NCBI RefSeq assembly: GCF_963678635.1
Contig: NC_087069.1
Location: 54,074,635 to 54,138,634 of the forward strand
Reading direction: 5' to 3'
Origin: Symsagittifera roscoffensis
Taxonomy: Eukaryota > Xenacoelomorpha > Acoela > Convolutidae
Length of the DNA stretch: 64,000 bases
Shown here: piece by piece, positions 17,127 through 28,315 of the stretch
How the letters are laid out: every line of letters begins with the position of its first letter
How positions within the stretch are numbered: position 1 is the first letter of the stretch
Notes under the pieces: generated by a model
Databases searched by the model: none
Told to the model about the DNA's origin: nothing
What the model saw: only the letters and a program-made list of their open reading frames with translations
Program-made: the position numbers and the translations under genes

Positions 17127-18301
17127 CAGTAGCGGATTTGAGGAGGGGGAGGGGGGTGGTACGGGAGGCGGATTTTTTCCTCTTCCCTCAGCAGATCAAT
17201 CTTAGAACAATATGCTACTATATTAGGACACCGTTTCTTCCTGACCGACCCTAACATTTTTTTAAGGCCACTTTGACGCCAATTCATACTACATTTAAGG
17301 GAAGGAGGTCGCGGGAAAAAGCCATTGTTCTGTGGTCAGATTTTTTTCAAAAATGCCTGAAAACGTCCTTTTTCCAAAAGCAGCTTTCTTTTTGAAAATC
17401 CACGAGAAAATCCTTCATCTGAATCTGCTACAACTCGAATACGAAAAGGCACAGAAAGCTTATTTCCAAAAATTATTCAATCCAGAAAAAGATTGGCTGA
17501 AAACTAATAGTTTAATTAGGAGAGTAATATTATACAGACAGGTAAACAATAATAATTGACGAACCAACCGAAAAGTCTTTTCTTCATTCAACATTCGGTT
17601 GAGCTCACATTGAAAATTAGCGCTAAAAAGTGAAAAAAAACAGCGATTGCCATCGATGAATTATCGATGTTCATTGCCACCATAGCAAATTTTCAATGAT
17701 AAATTGTCGCTAAGTTGGCTTGTTTTTAGCGATGATACAGTGATTAAAAAACTATAAAAATGAACAAAAATAGTGCCCCCATCCTGCATCTAAGAGTACA
17801 TGTTTCCTACCTCTGAGCTATCGATCTTTAGCTCACCTCAAGTTAAAGGACTAAACAACTAAAACTCTCATTTGAAAGCTACTAGAATGAGTTAATGTTT
17901 CTTAATTTGCTGCGATGATTTTCATTGCAATCATTACTACAATAGCTCTGAAAAAACGCAGGTTAAGCTATACAAACAACACATGAATCAGTGCTGGATA
18001 ATCGCGATCAGTGTGATACTGCAGACAAAGCAATAAATAACGGTGGGACTTCAACCCGGGCAAGCAATATCTACCAAACAAAGAGTGTGTTCAGTGTCTT
18101 GCATTGTTTTACCAGGACTAATTTGATGGCCTCAATTTAAATTTAAAAAGCCGTCGGAAACGCTTGATAAAAGAACGCAATATATTGCCTGGTAAAAGAA
18201 CGCAATAAATTTTTGTTCAAGTATGATCCTTTTTGTGATTTTTCAAATATTTTTTAAAAATCCTCTCCCACTCTATCAATAAAATCATAGATCGGACCCT
18301 T
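17127..18301. mobile_element. Candidate nonautonomous DNA transposon
   Basis: The left end reads CAGTAGCGGATTTGAGGAG. The right end, read on the minus strand, is CAAGGGTCCGATCTATGA. Both look like decayed forms of the CAGGGGCGGATCTAGGA terminus seen at 3996. GCAACTCA lies at both borders (17121-17128 and 18302-18309), consistent with an 8-bp hAT-type target duplication, though it overlaps the left terminus. Inside, 17214-17345 belongs to the same family as 1-240 and 3650-3910. A 75-codon frame at 17332-17559 has no recognised domain. No transposase is present. Confidence 0.45.
18060..18215 (+). repeat. Direct repeat, copy 1 of 2
   Basis: It matches 18427-18570 through CAAGCAATATCTAC, AAGAGTGT, GCCTCAAWTT, AAAAAGC and GGTAAAAGAACGCAA. 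This copy lies just inside the right end of the candidate transposon and the other just outside it. Confidence 0.65.
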
Positions 18302-18426
18302 GCAACTCAAAGTCAAGTAAACCAAAAAAACGCGGATTTTCAAAAAAATTTAATCCAGAGAGTATTTGGTTAATTAATTGACAATCGAATAGAAAAAAGG
18401 ATTATTTTAACTATTCTCTTCATTCC

Positions 18427-18570
18427 CCAAGCAATATCTACAAAAAAAAAGAGTGTTCATTACCATGCATAATTTTAATAGGACCAAACTGATAGCCTCA
18501 AATTATCTTAAAAAGCGTTAATACGTCGCAAACGAGTGGTAAAAGAACGCAACATATTGCAGTTCATTAT
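18427..18570 (+). repeat. Direct repeat, copy 2 of 2
   Basis: It is the partner of 18060-18215. The two differ by substitutions and small gaps. No frame is shared. Confidence 0.65.
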
Positions 18571-18693
18571 CCATAAACTTTAAAAAAAAATTTCAAAGCC
18601 CCGTATTTTTTCAAAAAAAGGTCGCAGATATAATATATTGAATTAAGGAGAACAAAATTTCTCAGACGGTTTATGTAAACTTCGTGAAAAAGC

Positions 18694-18696
<3 letters not shown>

Positions 18697-18739
<43 letters not shown>
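18697..18739. repeat. TA dinucleotide microsatellite
   Basis: An uninterrupted run of about 21 TA units. Flanking sequence on both sides has no gene. Confidence 0.95.
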
Positions 18740-18743
<4 letters not shown>

Positions 18744-18999
18744 AACTATATAAAAATACACTACCAATGCCTTTTGGATATATATGCATAGAACAAAAAT
18801 AGTTCCGATGTTTGCGTAAATGAATCATTCGTTCCTGGCTCGAATTGAACGCAATTGTCATATGAGTTGGTGTCAAGTAATTTTTCATTACCAAAAAAAA
18901 GATATAAGTGAACCTTCGAAGATCCCCGAAAAATTTTCTGGCATCTGATTTGTCTTGTAGATATCCAGAGTTTTTAATTTTTTGTCAAAAAATTGCTTT

Positions 19000-19190
19000 A
19001 ATGAAACCCTCAAAAACCGCGCAAGGTTTTAACGGTATGTGAGCGCATTTAAAAAAAAAGCAATCATTTTTTCCGCGGTTTTTGAACGGTTTTTATAGAA
19101 TAAACCGCTCAAAAACCGCTCAAACCGCTCATTTTGAAGCATGGTTTTTTAGCGCAATCGTCTGAAAAACCGCTCGAACCCCTCAAATCT
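19000..19190. repeat. AACCGCTCAAA-rich repeat, partial copy
   Basis: Clusters of AACCGCTCA and its complement TGAGCGGTT, with a shared block ATTTTGAAGCA...AGCGCAAT...GTCTGAAAAACCGCTC, match one arm of the fold-back element at 27011-27259. It looks like a half or damaged copy. Confidence 0.65.
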
Positions 19191-19199
19191 TGTTTCAAA

Positions 19200-19421
19200 A
19201 TAGGTGAAAAATCTCAACTCGAGATTCTAGCTAAATTATAATCAAGCTAAGATCATATGAGATCTAACCTTGTAGCCATGCACAGATGGCAGAGTTTCGT
19301 TATGTAGAGTGGAACTCAGCAGTTCTCTCCCAAAGAGAAAAGACACTATGGTTAACGGACTTGAACTCAACATTTAGTAAAACTATTCTACAAAAACCTC
19401 AGAGTTTCTTAGTGTATCACA
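19200..19421 (+). repeat. Probable 5' LTR end of a second gypsy element
   Basis: The boundary is set by the primer-site-like TGGCGCAGCC at 19422 and by the preceding CACA, mirroring the intact element. The left border is unknown and I found no matching 3' LTR near 26.5 kb. A 67-codon frame (19286-19486) crosses the boundary and is not supported as a gene. Confidence 0.4.
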
Positions 19422-19431
19422 TGGCGCAGCC
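19422..19431 (+). other. Primer-binding site of the second gypsy element
   Basis: TGGCGCAGCC differs from the intact element's TGGCGCAGTC at one base. The Gag reading again starts with an ATG whose A is the last LTR base, giving M-A-Q in both elements. Confidence 0.6.
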
Positions 19432-20234
19432 AGCTGGATTTGTTACCCAAGACAATGGAAATTTCAGTTTTTTGGACTACTCCTAATTCGAACTCGTCCT
19501 GACAATTTATTGAAAGGCTTTAACAATTTTTGATGGTGGTAACAGTTAGAGAAAAGTTAATCCTGAATTACTACCCAATAATCCACAAACTGTGGCTGCA
19601 TAAACTGCACCAAGACTAGAGTCACCAAGAACAGGAGAGGATTCAACTGCAACGGCGTAAGAAACTAGCTTTAGAGAAAAATGTACAAAAAAATGAGCAA
19701 AAGCAAGCTAGAGGCAAGAAGGTTGGTCATAAGTTCTACTACTTTGAGGTGCAAAAACGCGTCTGTTCCTGGCACAAGGATCAGAAGGGAAAAAGAGATT
19801 CATGCATAAGAATCCACATGTTGAAATCTCGACATTGATTTTCAAGGAAATTAACGACATGACAGGAGTTGCATTTCAAAAACGAAGAGTGTTACAAACG
19901 AAAGGTGTAAGCTATTCAATAGAAGCGTTTCGAGCGGCTTTAACTGCATATGCAGCCAGTTCAAAGCTAGGAACCATGGAGGATGAACTTGTACGAGATT
20001 TTTTCTTTTCAAGAATGAGAAATGCTAGTCTGCAAAGCACATTAATGATATAGATAGTGTCCACGGAGGAAGTCCTTGAACGAGCAATAAACCTTGAACA
20101 CAGCAAAAGAACAACCTCAGCTTTCCCATAGACTAATTCGCATGTTACAGTTGCAGCTTCCGCATCGGAACAAAACACCACAAAGGTCAAACAAGAACAA
20201 ATCATAGCGGTCAAAAACAACGAAAAAAGTTTTC
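19432..20234 (+). pseudogene. gag remnant of the second gypsy element
   Basis: After a short start frame, an 83-codon frame (19802-20053) resembles the capsid part of the intact element's Gag: a charged segment, then E-A-F-R-A-A-L-T-A-Y-A, then D-E-L-V-R-D-F-F-F-S-R-M-R-N. The reading continues past a stop near 20053 to about 20230. Stops and frameshifts make it nonfunctional. Confidence 0.7.
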
Positions 20235-23200
20235 AGAGACTCAAACAAAAACTCAAACTAAATGTTTGAAAACCGTAAGGCGAAATACACCGGGGAAAAA
20301 GATCTGTAAAACAGAAAGGGAAGACCGTTTCTGGTGATTCCTCCGCCACTTCTGAAAAGAGGAACATCTGAAAAACTGCTCTGCTATGGCGAAGTTTAGC
20401 AAAGATTGTGGTAAACTGAACTAATTTGCCAAAAAAGTTTTGCTCAACAAATTAGCGAAGCGGCGGAGGAATCACCAGAACTCTCTAAAACCGAATGTTA
20501 TCTGGTGGAAGACTTTGAAGTTAGTTTCGAAATTAAAACCACGTCAATTCAAGACGAATGGAACGAAATCAACAAGGTTGAAGTTTATATCCAGAGACGA
20601 GTCGAAAACAAAAACCAGCAGCTAAGACAAACGAGGCATCGCAGTGAAAAAGATGGAGATCTTGAAAAACCAAAAATTATACAAATTGAGTTCATTGAGA
20701 GCCTTGGTTAGGATCGACCAACACATGTTTCACATAAGCGTAGATGCTGGCAGCCCAGCATCATTCTAAAATGGGCAATGGTAAAACAAGAACTCGATTT
20801 TTCTAGCGGAACAAAAATCATACCGGCGAAAAAAACTTAACCTGACAGCTCAATCTGTCGATTACACTAAATACCCAATACTCATACTAGGAGTATTGAA
20901 GAGAGATTTGCGATCAGGCAGCTGGGAAGTGATCGGGACTAATCTACTCATAACCGAAAGAAAGACACAATTCAAACTTGGGCTGGACCTACAGGGACGC
21001 CTCGGAATCTCCACGTCGCAGAGATGAACATCATGACAAATCAAGAATGATATCTAAATTCAACGGGCTACTGATTGAGCAGGTTAAACGTGTTAGTAAT
21101 CGAGCAGACTCAACGTGTTACTGCTCGAGCTTGGAAAATTAGTAAAATTTTTTGAACGACAAGGAAAGTCGATGAAACATTTATGTCGTCGAAATTTAAA
21201 TACCCTTTGTGTCCGATACAAAAGAAAAGGAGAAGAATCCCTATACACATTCAATGTAAAAATGGAATTAAAAATGCAAAAACTGTTCAGCGAGGGTCAC
21301 GTCCACAAGGTTGGTTATATGCACGAGCGACTGTTTCCTTGCCCCAATTGTTATAACGGTGAAAAAAGATGTCTCAATTAAACTGGCTCTAGAGACTAAA
21401 ACAAAAACTCAAACTAAATGTTTGAAAACCGTAAGGCGAAATACACCGGGGAAAAAGATCTGTAAAACAGAAAGGGAAGACAGTTTCTGGTGATTTCTCC
21501 GCCCCTTCTGAAAAGAGGAACATCTGAAAAACTGCTCTGCTATGGCGAAGTTTAGCAAAGATTGTGGTAAACTGAACTAATTTGCCAAAAAAGTTTTGCT
21601 CAACAAATTAGCGAAGCGGCGGAGGAATCACCAGAACTCTCTAAAACCGAATGTTATCTGGTTGAAGACTTTGAAGTTAGTTTCGAAATTAAAACCACGT
21701 CAATTCAAGACGAATGGAACGAAATCAACAAGATTGAAGTTTATATCCAGAGACGAGTCGAAAACAAAAACCAGCAGCTAAGACAAACGAGGCATCGCAG
21801 TGAAAAAGATGGAGATCTTGAAAAACCAAAAATTATACAAATTGAAGTCATTGAGAGCCTTGGTTAGGATCGACCAACACATGTTTCACATAAGCGTAGA
21901 TGCTGGCAGTCCAGCATCATTCTAAAATGGGCAATGGTAAAACAAGAACTCGATTTTTCTAGCGGAACAAAAATCATACCGGCGAAAAAAACTTAACCTG
22001 ACAGCTCAATCTGTCGATTACACTAAATACCCAATACTCATACTAGGAGTATTGAAGAGAGATTTGCGATCAGGCAGCTGGGAAGTGATCGGGACTAATC
22101 TACTCATAACCGAAAGAAAGACACAATTCAAACTTGGGCTGGACCTACAGGGACGCCTCGGAATCTCCACGTCGCAGAGATGAACATCAAGACAAATCAA
22201 GAATGATATCTAAATTCAACGTGCTACTGATTGAGCAGGTTAAACGTGTTAGTAATCGAGCAGACTCAACGTGTTACTGCTCGAGCTTGGAAAATTAGTA
22301 AAATTTTTTGAACGACAAGGAAAGTCGATGAAACATTTATGTCGTCGAAATTTAAATACCCTTTGTGTCCGATACAAAAGAAAAGGAGAAGAATCCCTAT
22401 ACACATTCAATGTAAAAATGGAATTAAAAATGCAAAAACTGTTCAGCGAGGGTCACGTCCACAAGGTTGGTTATATGCACGAGCGACTGTTTCCTTGCCC
22501 CAATTGTTATAACGGTGAAAAAAGATGTCTCAATTAAACTGGCTCTAGAGACTAAAACAAAAACTCAAACTAAATGTTTGAAAACCGTAAGGCGAAATAC
22601 ACCGGGGAAAAAGATCTGTAAAACAGAAAGGGAAGACAGTTTCTGGTGATTTCTCCGCCACTTCTGAAAAGAGGAACATCTGAAAAACTGCTCTGCTATG
22701 GCGAAGTTTAGCAAAGATTGTGGTAAACTGAACTAATTTGCCAAAAAAGTTTTGCTCAACAAATTAGCGAAGCGGCGGAGGAATCACCAGAACTCTCTAA
22801 AACCGAATGTTATCTGGTGGAAGACTTTGAAGTTAGTTTCGAAATTAAAACCACGTCAATTCAAGACGAATGGAACGAAATCAACAAGATTGAAGTTTAT
22901 ATCCAGAGACGAGTCGAAAACAAAAACCAGCAGCTAAGACAAACGAGGCATCGCAGTGAAAAAGATGGAGATCTTGAAAAACCAAAAATTATACAAATTG
23001 AAGTCATTGAGAGCCTTGGTTAGGATCGACCAACACATGTTTCACATAAGCGTAGATGCTGGCAGCCCAGCATCATTCTAAAATGGGCAATGGTAAAACA
23101 AGAACTCGATTTTTCTAGCGGAACAAAAATCATACCGGCGAAAAAAACTTAACCTGACAGCTCAATCTGTCGATTACACTAAATACCCAATACTCATACT

Positions 23201-23702
23201 AGGAGTATTGAAGAGAGATTTGCGATCAGGCAGCTGGGAAGTGATCGGGACTAATCTACTCATAACCGAAAGAAAGACACAATTCAAACTTGGGCTGGAC
23301 CTACAGGGACGCCTCGGAATCTCCACGTCGCAGAGATGAACATCAAGACAAATCAAGAATGATATCTAAATTCAACGTGCTACTGATTGAGCAGGTTAAA
23401 CGTGTTAGTAATTGAGCAGACTCAACGTGTTACTGCTCAAGCTTGGAAAATTAGTAAAATTTTTTGAACGACAAGGAAAGTCGATGAAACATTTATGTCG
23501 TCGAAATTTAAATACCCTTTGTGTCCGATACAAAAGAAAAGGAGAAGAATCCCTATACACATTCAATGTAAAAATGGAATTAAAAATGCAAAAACTGTTC
23601 AGCGAGGGTCACGTCCACAAGGTTGGTTATATGCACGAGCGACTGTTTCCTTGCCCCAATTGTTATAACGATGAAAAAAGATGTCTCAATTAAACTGGCT
23701 AA
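20235..23702 (+). repeat. Tandem triplication of a dead gypsy segment (3 x 1156 bp)
   Basis: Units are 20235-21390, 21391-22546 and 22547-23702. Each begins AGAGACT and contains the end of gag, a protease motif (V-D-A-G-S-P-A-S-F, first copy near 20740) and the start of RT up to V-S-I-K-L-A-L. All three carry the same stops and differ at only a few bases, such as C or A near 21496 and 22661. The third unit runs straight into the rest of RT, so the duplication is internal to the element. The short AGAGACT-AAACAAAAACT similarity at the borders may have started it. None of the short frames inside is a gene. Confidence 0.9.
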
Positions 23703-24920
23703 ACCAAGAAAACAAGCAAATTAAAAAATCCAAATGCTAAATATTGAAGATTTATTAGAAGATGTAAGCCTGAAGGTTTTAAAACAACAGAGAGAAGAGT
23801 TGTACTTTTTGGTCTTAGAAATGAAATTTGCTTATAGTAAACTGGACCTAGCTTCAGAGGCATTTTTACAATGTTATTTCAAAATCGTGGGCCGAAATGG
23901 CACGGGTACGCATATAAATGACAAGGGTACCCATAGATTCATAACAGGGTTCTATGGTCTTGTATATATGCCCGCGCAGGTCCAAAAGGCTCTAGGCCAA
24001 ACTTTAAACAATGCACCAAACACAATCTGTTTCCTAAGAGATATTCTATTCGTATCTAAAGGTACAAAAAAGGAACAACAACCATTAATTGTTAGGGTAA
24101 TGAACAGCCTAAATGACAAAAACCTAGCGCTAATAATCACAAAGTGTGTCTGTTATTAAAAAGGGAGGGACTGTTTGGGATTCTTCCTGTCTAAAAGTGG
24201 AGTTAGTCCTAAAATATCAAAGATTAAAGCAATGTTTAAACTTAACTCACCGGAAAAAAGGAAACAACTAAAGTCGTTTCCGGGCAGCATAAATCACTTA
24301 GCAGAATTTATCCCGAATGCAGCTAGCTTAACAGAAAATTTGATACCTATGCTAAAAGAACAAAATCAGAAAAAGAATTTAAAAATTGTCAACGTACAGG
24401 TGAAAACAATCGAGTGGTCTGAAGAAAATGCCCAAGCATTCAAAAAAATCTAAATGGCGACTAACAATTTGAGTTTTCATGATTTTGATTTTTAACAAGA
24501 AACTGGAATTAAATGGGATGCCAGTCATTGTGGACTCGGGGCTTCTTTAAATCTAGGAACAGGGGAGGAAGAATGGGTACCCATTTTTTTCGCATCAAGG
24601 TATCTAAATGCAAAGAGAAAAAATCTACCACTGATTAGAACTACTCGCAGTAGTTTGGGCTGTTGTTAGATGTAAACATTAGTTTTCTGCACAAGTTTTA
24701 TCATAGCAACAGATCATAGGGCGCCCACATTGGTGCTAGATAGCAATATGTCAAATAAACTTCCTAATCTAGATTAACCCGATAGGTTGACCGAATAGTG
24801 CCGTATCAGCTTAAAGTAGTTTATATCCCCGGAAAAATTCTGGGGGTAGTGGACTATCTGTCCAGAGAGCCTAGTGGGGACCCATGGCCTGAATGTGAAT
24901 TAGATGAGAAATGAGAAAGG
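23703..24920 (+). pseudogene. RT and RNase H remnant of the second gypsy element
   Basis: A 141-codon frame (23734-24159) holds RT with an F-I-T-G-F-Y-G-L block like the intact element. The catalytic Y-L-D-D is F-L-R-D at 24031-24042, so the first aspartate is lost. The thumb region follows in 24175-24453 after a frame change. RNase H reads W-D-A-S-H-C-G-L-G-A-S near 24514-24545, then F-A-S-R-Y-L-N near 24590-24610, with stops beyond. Clearly dead. Confidence 0.8.
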
Positions 24921-26520
24921 AGAAAGACACTCGACTGTTTAAGCAGTAGGCTGATTGAGAACATTGCGCTCAACCGGAAAGAAAACATTCCAGAATTTTC
25001 TAGAACTTCAAAACGGGAAAAGGACAAAACACGTCATCTCGCGGTTGCTATAGCAACCAAAAGGTTCAAAACTTCACACACCTCGACCGGAATGAAAACA
25101 ACTTTGTTTTGCCACCTTCAAAACGCTAAAATTTTGTTTTTGTTCTGACTCAAATTAAAATTCTCAATCGAAGAGTGCCGTTGTCAAGAAACTCAACAAA
25201 AAAAGAACACGGAAAAAAAAGAAGGCAAGATGTATAGTGGAAATTGAAACAGCGAAGAGAGTTGGCAGAGAGACGGTAGAGAAGAAAGACTATCAGACCC
25301 AAGATGATGCACTCCAAAGGACAAGAGAAGAGAACAGGACGAAGTATCGCAGGCATTTCATCGACTCAGAAAGATAGTGAGGGAATCAGGAAAAGTTACT
25401 CGTTTTCAGATAAGAATGAAGGATCAAAATTGACCCTCAACAGACTCTAACTGTCATTTGCATTGAGAACCGCAGTGCAGAAGCTCTTACACAGAGGGCA
25501 CGATGTGGTAAGAAAGTTAAGTATGTCATACCGAAAAATGCATTAAAACTTTTCACAGGCCTTGAGTTACAGCTAGACTACACAGGGCCGATCGAAAAAA
25601 AATTACGAAAAAAAACTTTTAGTGCGTTGGATAAACCGATGGGTTACCATAGACGGTGCGGTTTGGTGGAAAGGACCATAAAAATATGAAACAAAGACTC
25701 GGGGTAATGCTACCACCTGAAAAAAAATGAAATCGATAAAACTGAGCCTGAACACAATCCTCAGAGACTAAAGATGGAATAAACAGAAAACTATTTAAAA
25801 AATTACCCCTGAAGCACACTGCGGCAGACTACCAAGGGACAATTTTAAAATTATTAGGAATAAACTGTTGAAGAATTCTGATCGTTTCGATAAGGAACAC
25901 CTGGAACAATCAGCACTGGATTGATTGGTCTTCTGGAACGATCCGCTTCACAACTCGAACGAAGCGTCGACTAGTCACGAGAAAATGGAAAGATTGTAAA
26001 AAAGGGAGGAAGAAGTCGGGACAAAAGGCCGCTAATTAAGCAACAAATCTCGTCATCGAATGAGAAAGAACTGACAAAGGTTCTCGAAAAACTTCTCGAG
26101 GCGAAAGAACACTGGTACCAAGAGAGAAGGGAAACAGCAGCAACGTACAGCAAAAATAGTGGACTTCACTAGCCTGACGAACCCAGAACTTTAAAAGGAG
26201 TTAATCTACAAACAAGGTGACCACTGCCCAAGCAGTAAATAAACGATACTGAGAAAGCATGAAAATATAAAGAAGGACAAGGCACCACCGAACATTCTGA
26301 ACGTAAAGAAAACGTCAAAAACAAACTCGACAATAAAGACAACCGGAGGAGCGATCTACAGGAAGCGTGACAATGCGGTGCAGAAACCAAATTTCCAGAG
26401 AATACATCAAAGAAGTCCGGAACGTCCGATACCCAGACCAAACATACAAGGGAAGAACAACAACAAGGGGCAGCAAGAAGCCCAAAAGCTAACACAGAGG
26501 TCAGCAACTCGTTGAATTTC
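24921..26520 (+). pseudogene. Integrase and tail remnant of the second gypsy element
   Basis: Pieces of integrase remain: L-D-Y-T-G-P near 25571-25590 (first catalytic aspartate) and G-L-V-E-R-T near 25655-25675 (catalytic glutamate). Only about 80 bp separate them, far less than a normal catalytic core of about 95 codons, so most of the core is deleted. Charged, Lys/Glu-rich reading continues to about 26500, like the long tail of the intact element. Minus-strand frames here are shadows. Confidence 0.6.
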
Positions 26521-27010
26521 CTTTAGTTTAACCTGAAATAAGCAATCTTTTGCCAGAAGTGTTTGATTTTTAATTGGATTTTTTTTTCTCAAAAAACGAT
26601 GTCACAAGCAAACCCTGAAAAACTTCATGAAACGGTTTTGTTCTGCAGCAGGAAAGTTAATTATGGAATCCTTCTACTGTTGTAAAAATTATGGCCAAAA
26701 GTGAAAATTTTTTTTCCAGCTTGCTCACTCATGTTCATCTATAATCAAAAACCAACAAAATGATGTGTTTCCGAGAAACGAACAGCGCTTCCGAGAAACT
26801 AAGCTTAGCTCCTTCAGCCTTCTTGTGTTGCCTAGCACAGAATAAATATAGAAAGAGCTGCGATGCTCATCAAACAATTGACTTTTTTGACAGCCAAGTA
26901 TAGCGAATGCTGGTGGTAGAGTGGTTTTTCACAGTTGTCTCCTTTGCTTTTTTCATCTTTGCCAGCTATCATCTAGCCGAGTCGAGAATTTTCACCTAAT
27001 TTGAAGCAAA
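26521..27010. other. Intergenic stretch, no gene seen
   Basis: The 3' LTR of the second gypsy element would be expected near here but no match to 19200-19421 is visible. No other structure was found. Confidence 0.35.
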
Positions 27011-27259
27011 ATTTGAGCGGTTTGAGCGATTTTTTGGACAATTACGCTCAAAGTCTTGCTTCAAAATGAGCGGTTTGAGCGGTTTTTGAACGGTTTATCT
27101 AAAAAAAAACCGCCCAAAAACCGCGCAAGATTTGAACGGTTTTGAGCGGTTTTGAGCGGTTTTTTTAGATGAACCCTTCAAAAACCGCTCAAACAGCTCC
27201 TTTTGAAGCAAGATTTTGAGCGTAATTGTCTAAAAAAAACCGCTCAAACCGCTCAAACG
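27011..27259. repeat. Fold-back element of GAGCGGTTT motifs
   Basis: Arms of about 90 bp (27011-27100 and 27167-27259) are reverse complements with a few mismatches. The spacer itself holds several TTTTGAGCGGT units. Each arm carries repeated TGAGCGGTT plus the block CAATTACGCTCAAA. A partial copy is at 19000-19190. It is probably a small inverted-repeat transposable element; no coding capacity. Confidence 0.75.
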
Positions 27260-27421
27260 TTACATGTTTTCCAAAGGTTATTTTGCTCGAGCATTTGAAA
27301 AAAGTCGCTCACCTTGTTTTTGGTCAAGACATCGAAAAAAATATCGCTTGATTTAAGAACGGTTAAGCATTTTTTTAAATTGTAGATTGTATTTCAACTA
27401 CATCTTAGCGTGGGTTGACCA

Positions 27422-27700
27422 AAAATGCTTATCCTACAATTTCGATATACGAAAAAGATCTTGTCCTACAATTTCCTACAGTTCCATAGACTCAGAAATT
27501 TGAAAAAAAACTCTAGGATAAGCGTTTTTTCATATATGAAAATTGTAGGATAAACATTTTTTCATAAATGGAAATTGTAAGATAAGCATTTTATCGTGAA
27601 TGGAAATTGTAAGACAAGCATTTTTTCTTACATTGAAATTGTACGATAAGCAATTTTTCATTTCAGGAAACTGTGAAAAAAGCATTTTTTGGAAACTCAA
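27422..27700. repeat. 32-bp minisatellite with an inverted partner
   Basis: Units start at 27517, 27549, 27581, 27613 and 27645 (exact 32-bp spacing), with a sixth near 27675. The consensus reads GATAAGCATTTTTTCAT then about GGAAATTGTA. Upstream, 27422-27475 carries the same motif in reverse (GCTTATCCTACAATTTC), so the locus can fold back. Confidence 0.75.
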
Positions 27701-28112
27701 ATGAGGCTCAATTAGCGTTTAAACTTACCCATAAGACGTGCAATCTCTGAACAGAGAACAGAACCAACAGAAATTTCAGAGAGTTTTAGAGGTTGAAACC
27801 TCAAACTCTTCAATATCTGTAGGCAAATCTCCTAAACTCTTGAGGGAGCAAAATTTTCCTGCTCCTAGATGAAGCAAAACCATAAGGGAGGAGTTGTCTC
27901 AAACGCCAAAAAGACTGTTTTCCTGATGGAAACATTCTTCAAGCATACATACTCCAGTTGTGATCCGCAAAATCTGTCATCAGCATAAACTCATTTCCTA
28001 TTAAAAAAAAACTTTACACGTGCGAGAAAGCAGAAAATATTCAACACATAGGTAATTAATGTTTATTGATATGATTTCTGATCCAAATTCAGATCTACAC
28101 AAATGCAAAAAA
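27701..28112. other. Intergenic stretch, no gene seen
   Basis: No frame, repeat or motif that I can support. Confidence 0.35.
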
Positions 28113-28288
28113 TCAACTTTTAAAGCCACCATCGGAATCATATATGAGATTACTGGGTCAGAAGTCAGCCAAGCGACGGCGCTCAGTATCAGAATACTGC
28201 ACTAATTTACAAGGTAAAATAGGGCAGTAAAATGCTTCTCGGAGCCAATCATTTCTTATATGATTCCGATGGTGGCCTTAAAAGTTGA
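28113..28288. repeat. Short hairpin-type inverted-repeat element
   Basis: The left arm 28113-28147 begins TCAACTTTTAAAGCCACC. The right arm 28255-28288 is its reverse complement with one mismatch (AAAG against AAGG). At 176 bp with 34-bp arms it has the size and form of a MITE. It lies directly before the 360-bp satellite. Confidence 0.7.
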
Positions 28289-28315
28289 CTTTTCCGCATA
28301 GGTCAGATTGTACAG

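Noticed and set aside
20440-22937. Identical 60-93-codon frames occurring three times
   Set aside because: They are fragments of a dead gypsy element copied by the 1156-bp triplication, not genes.
25150-26592. Minus-strand frames rich in Ser, Leu and Phe
   Set aside because: They lie opposite the decayed integrase and charged tail of the second gypsy element.
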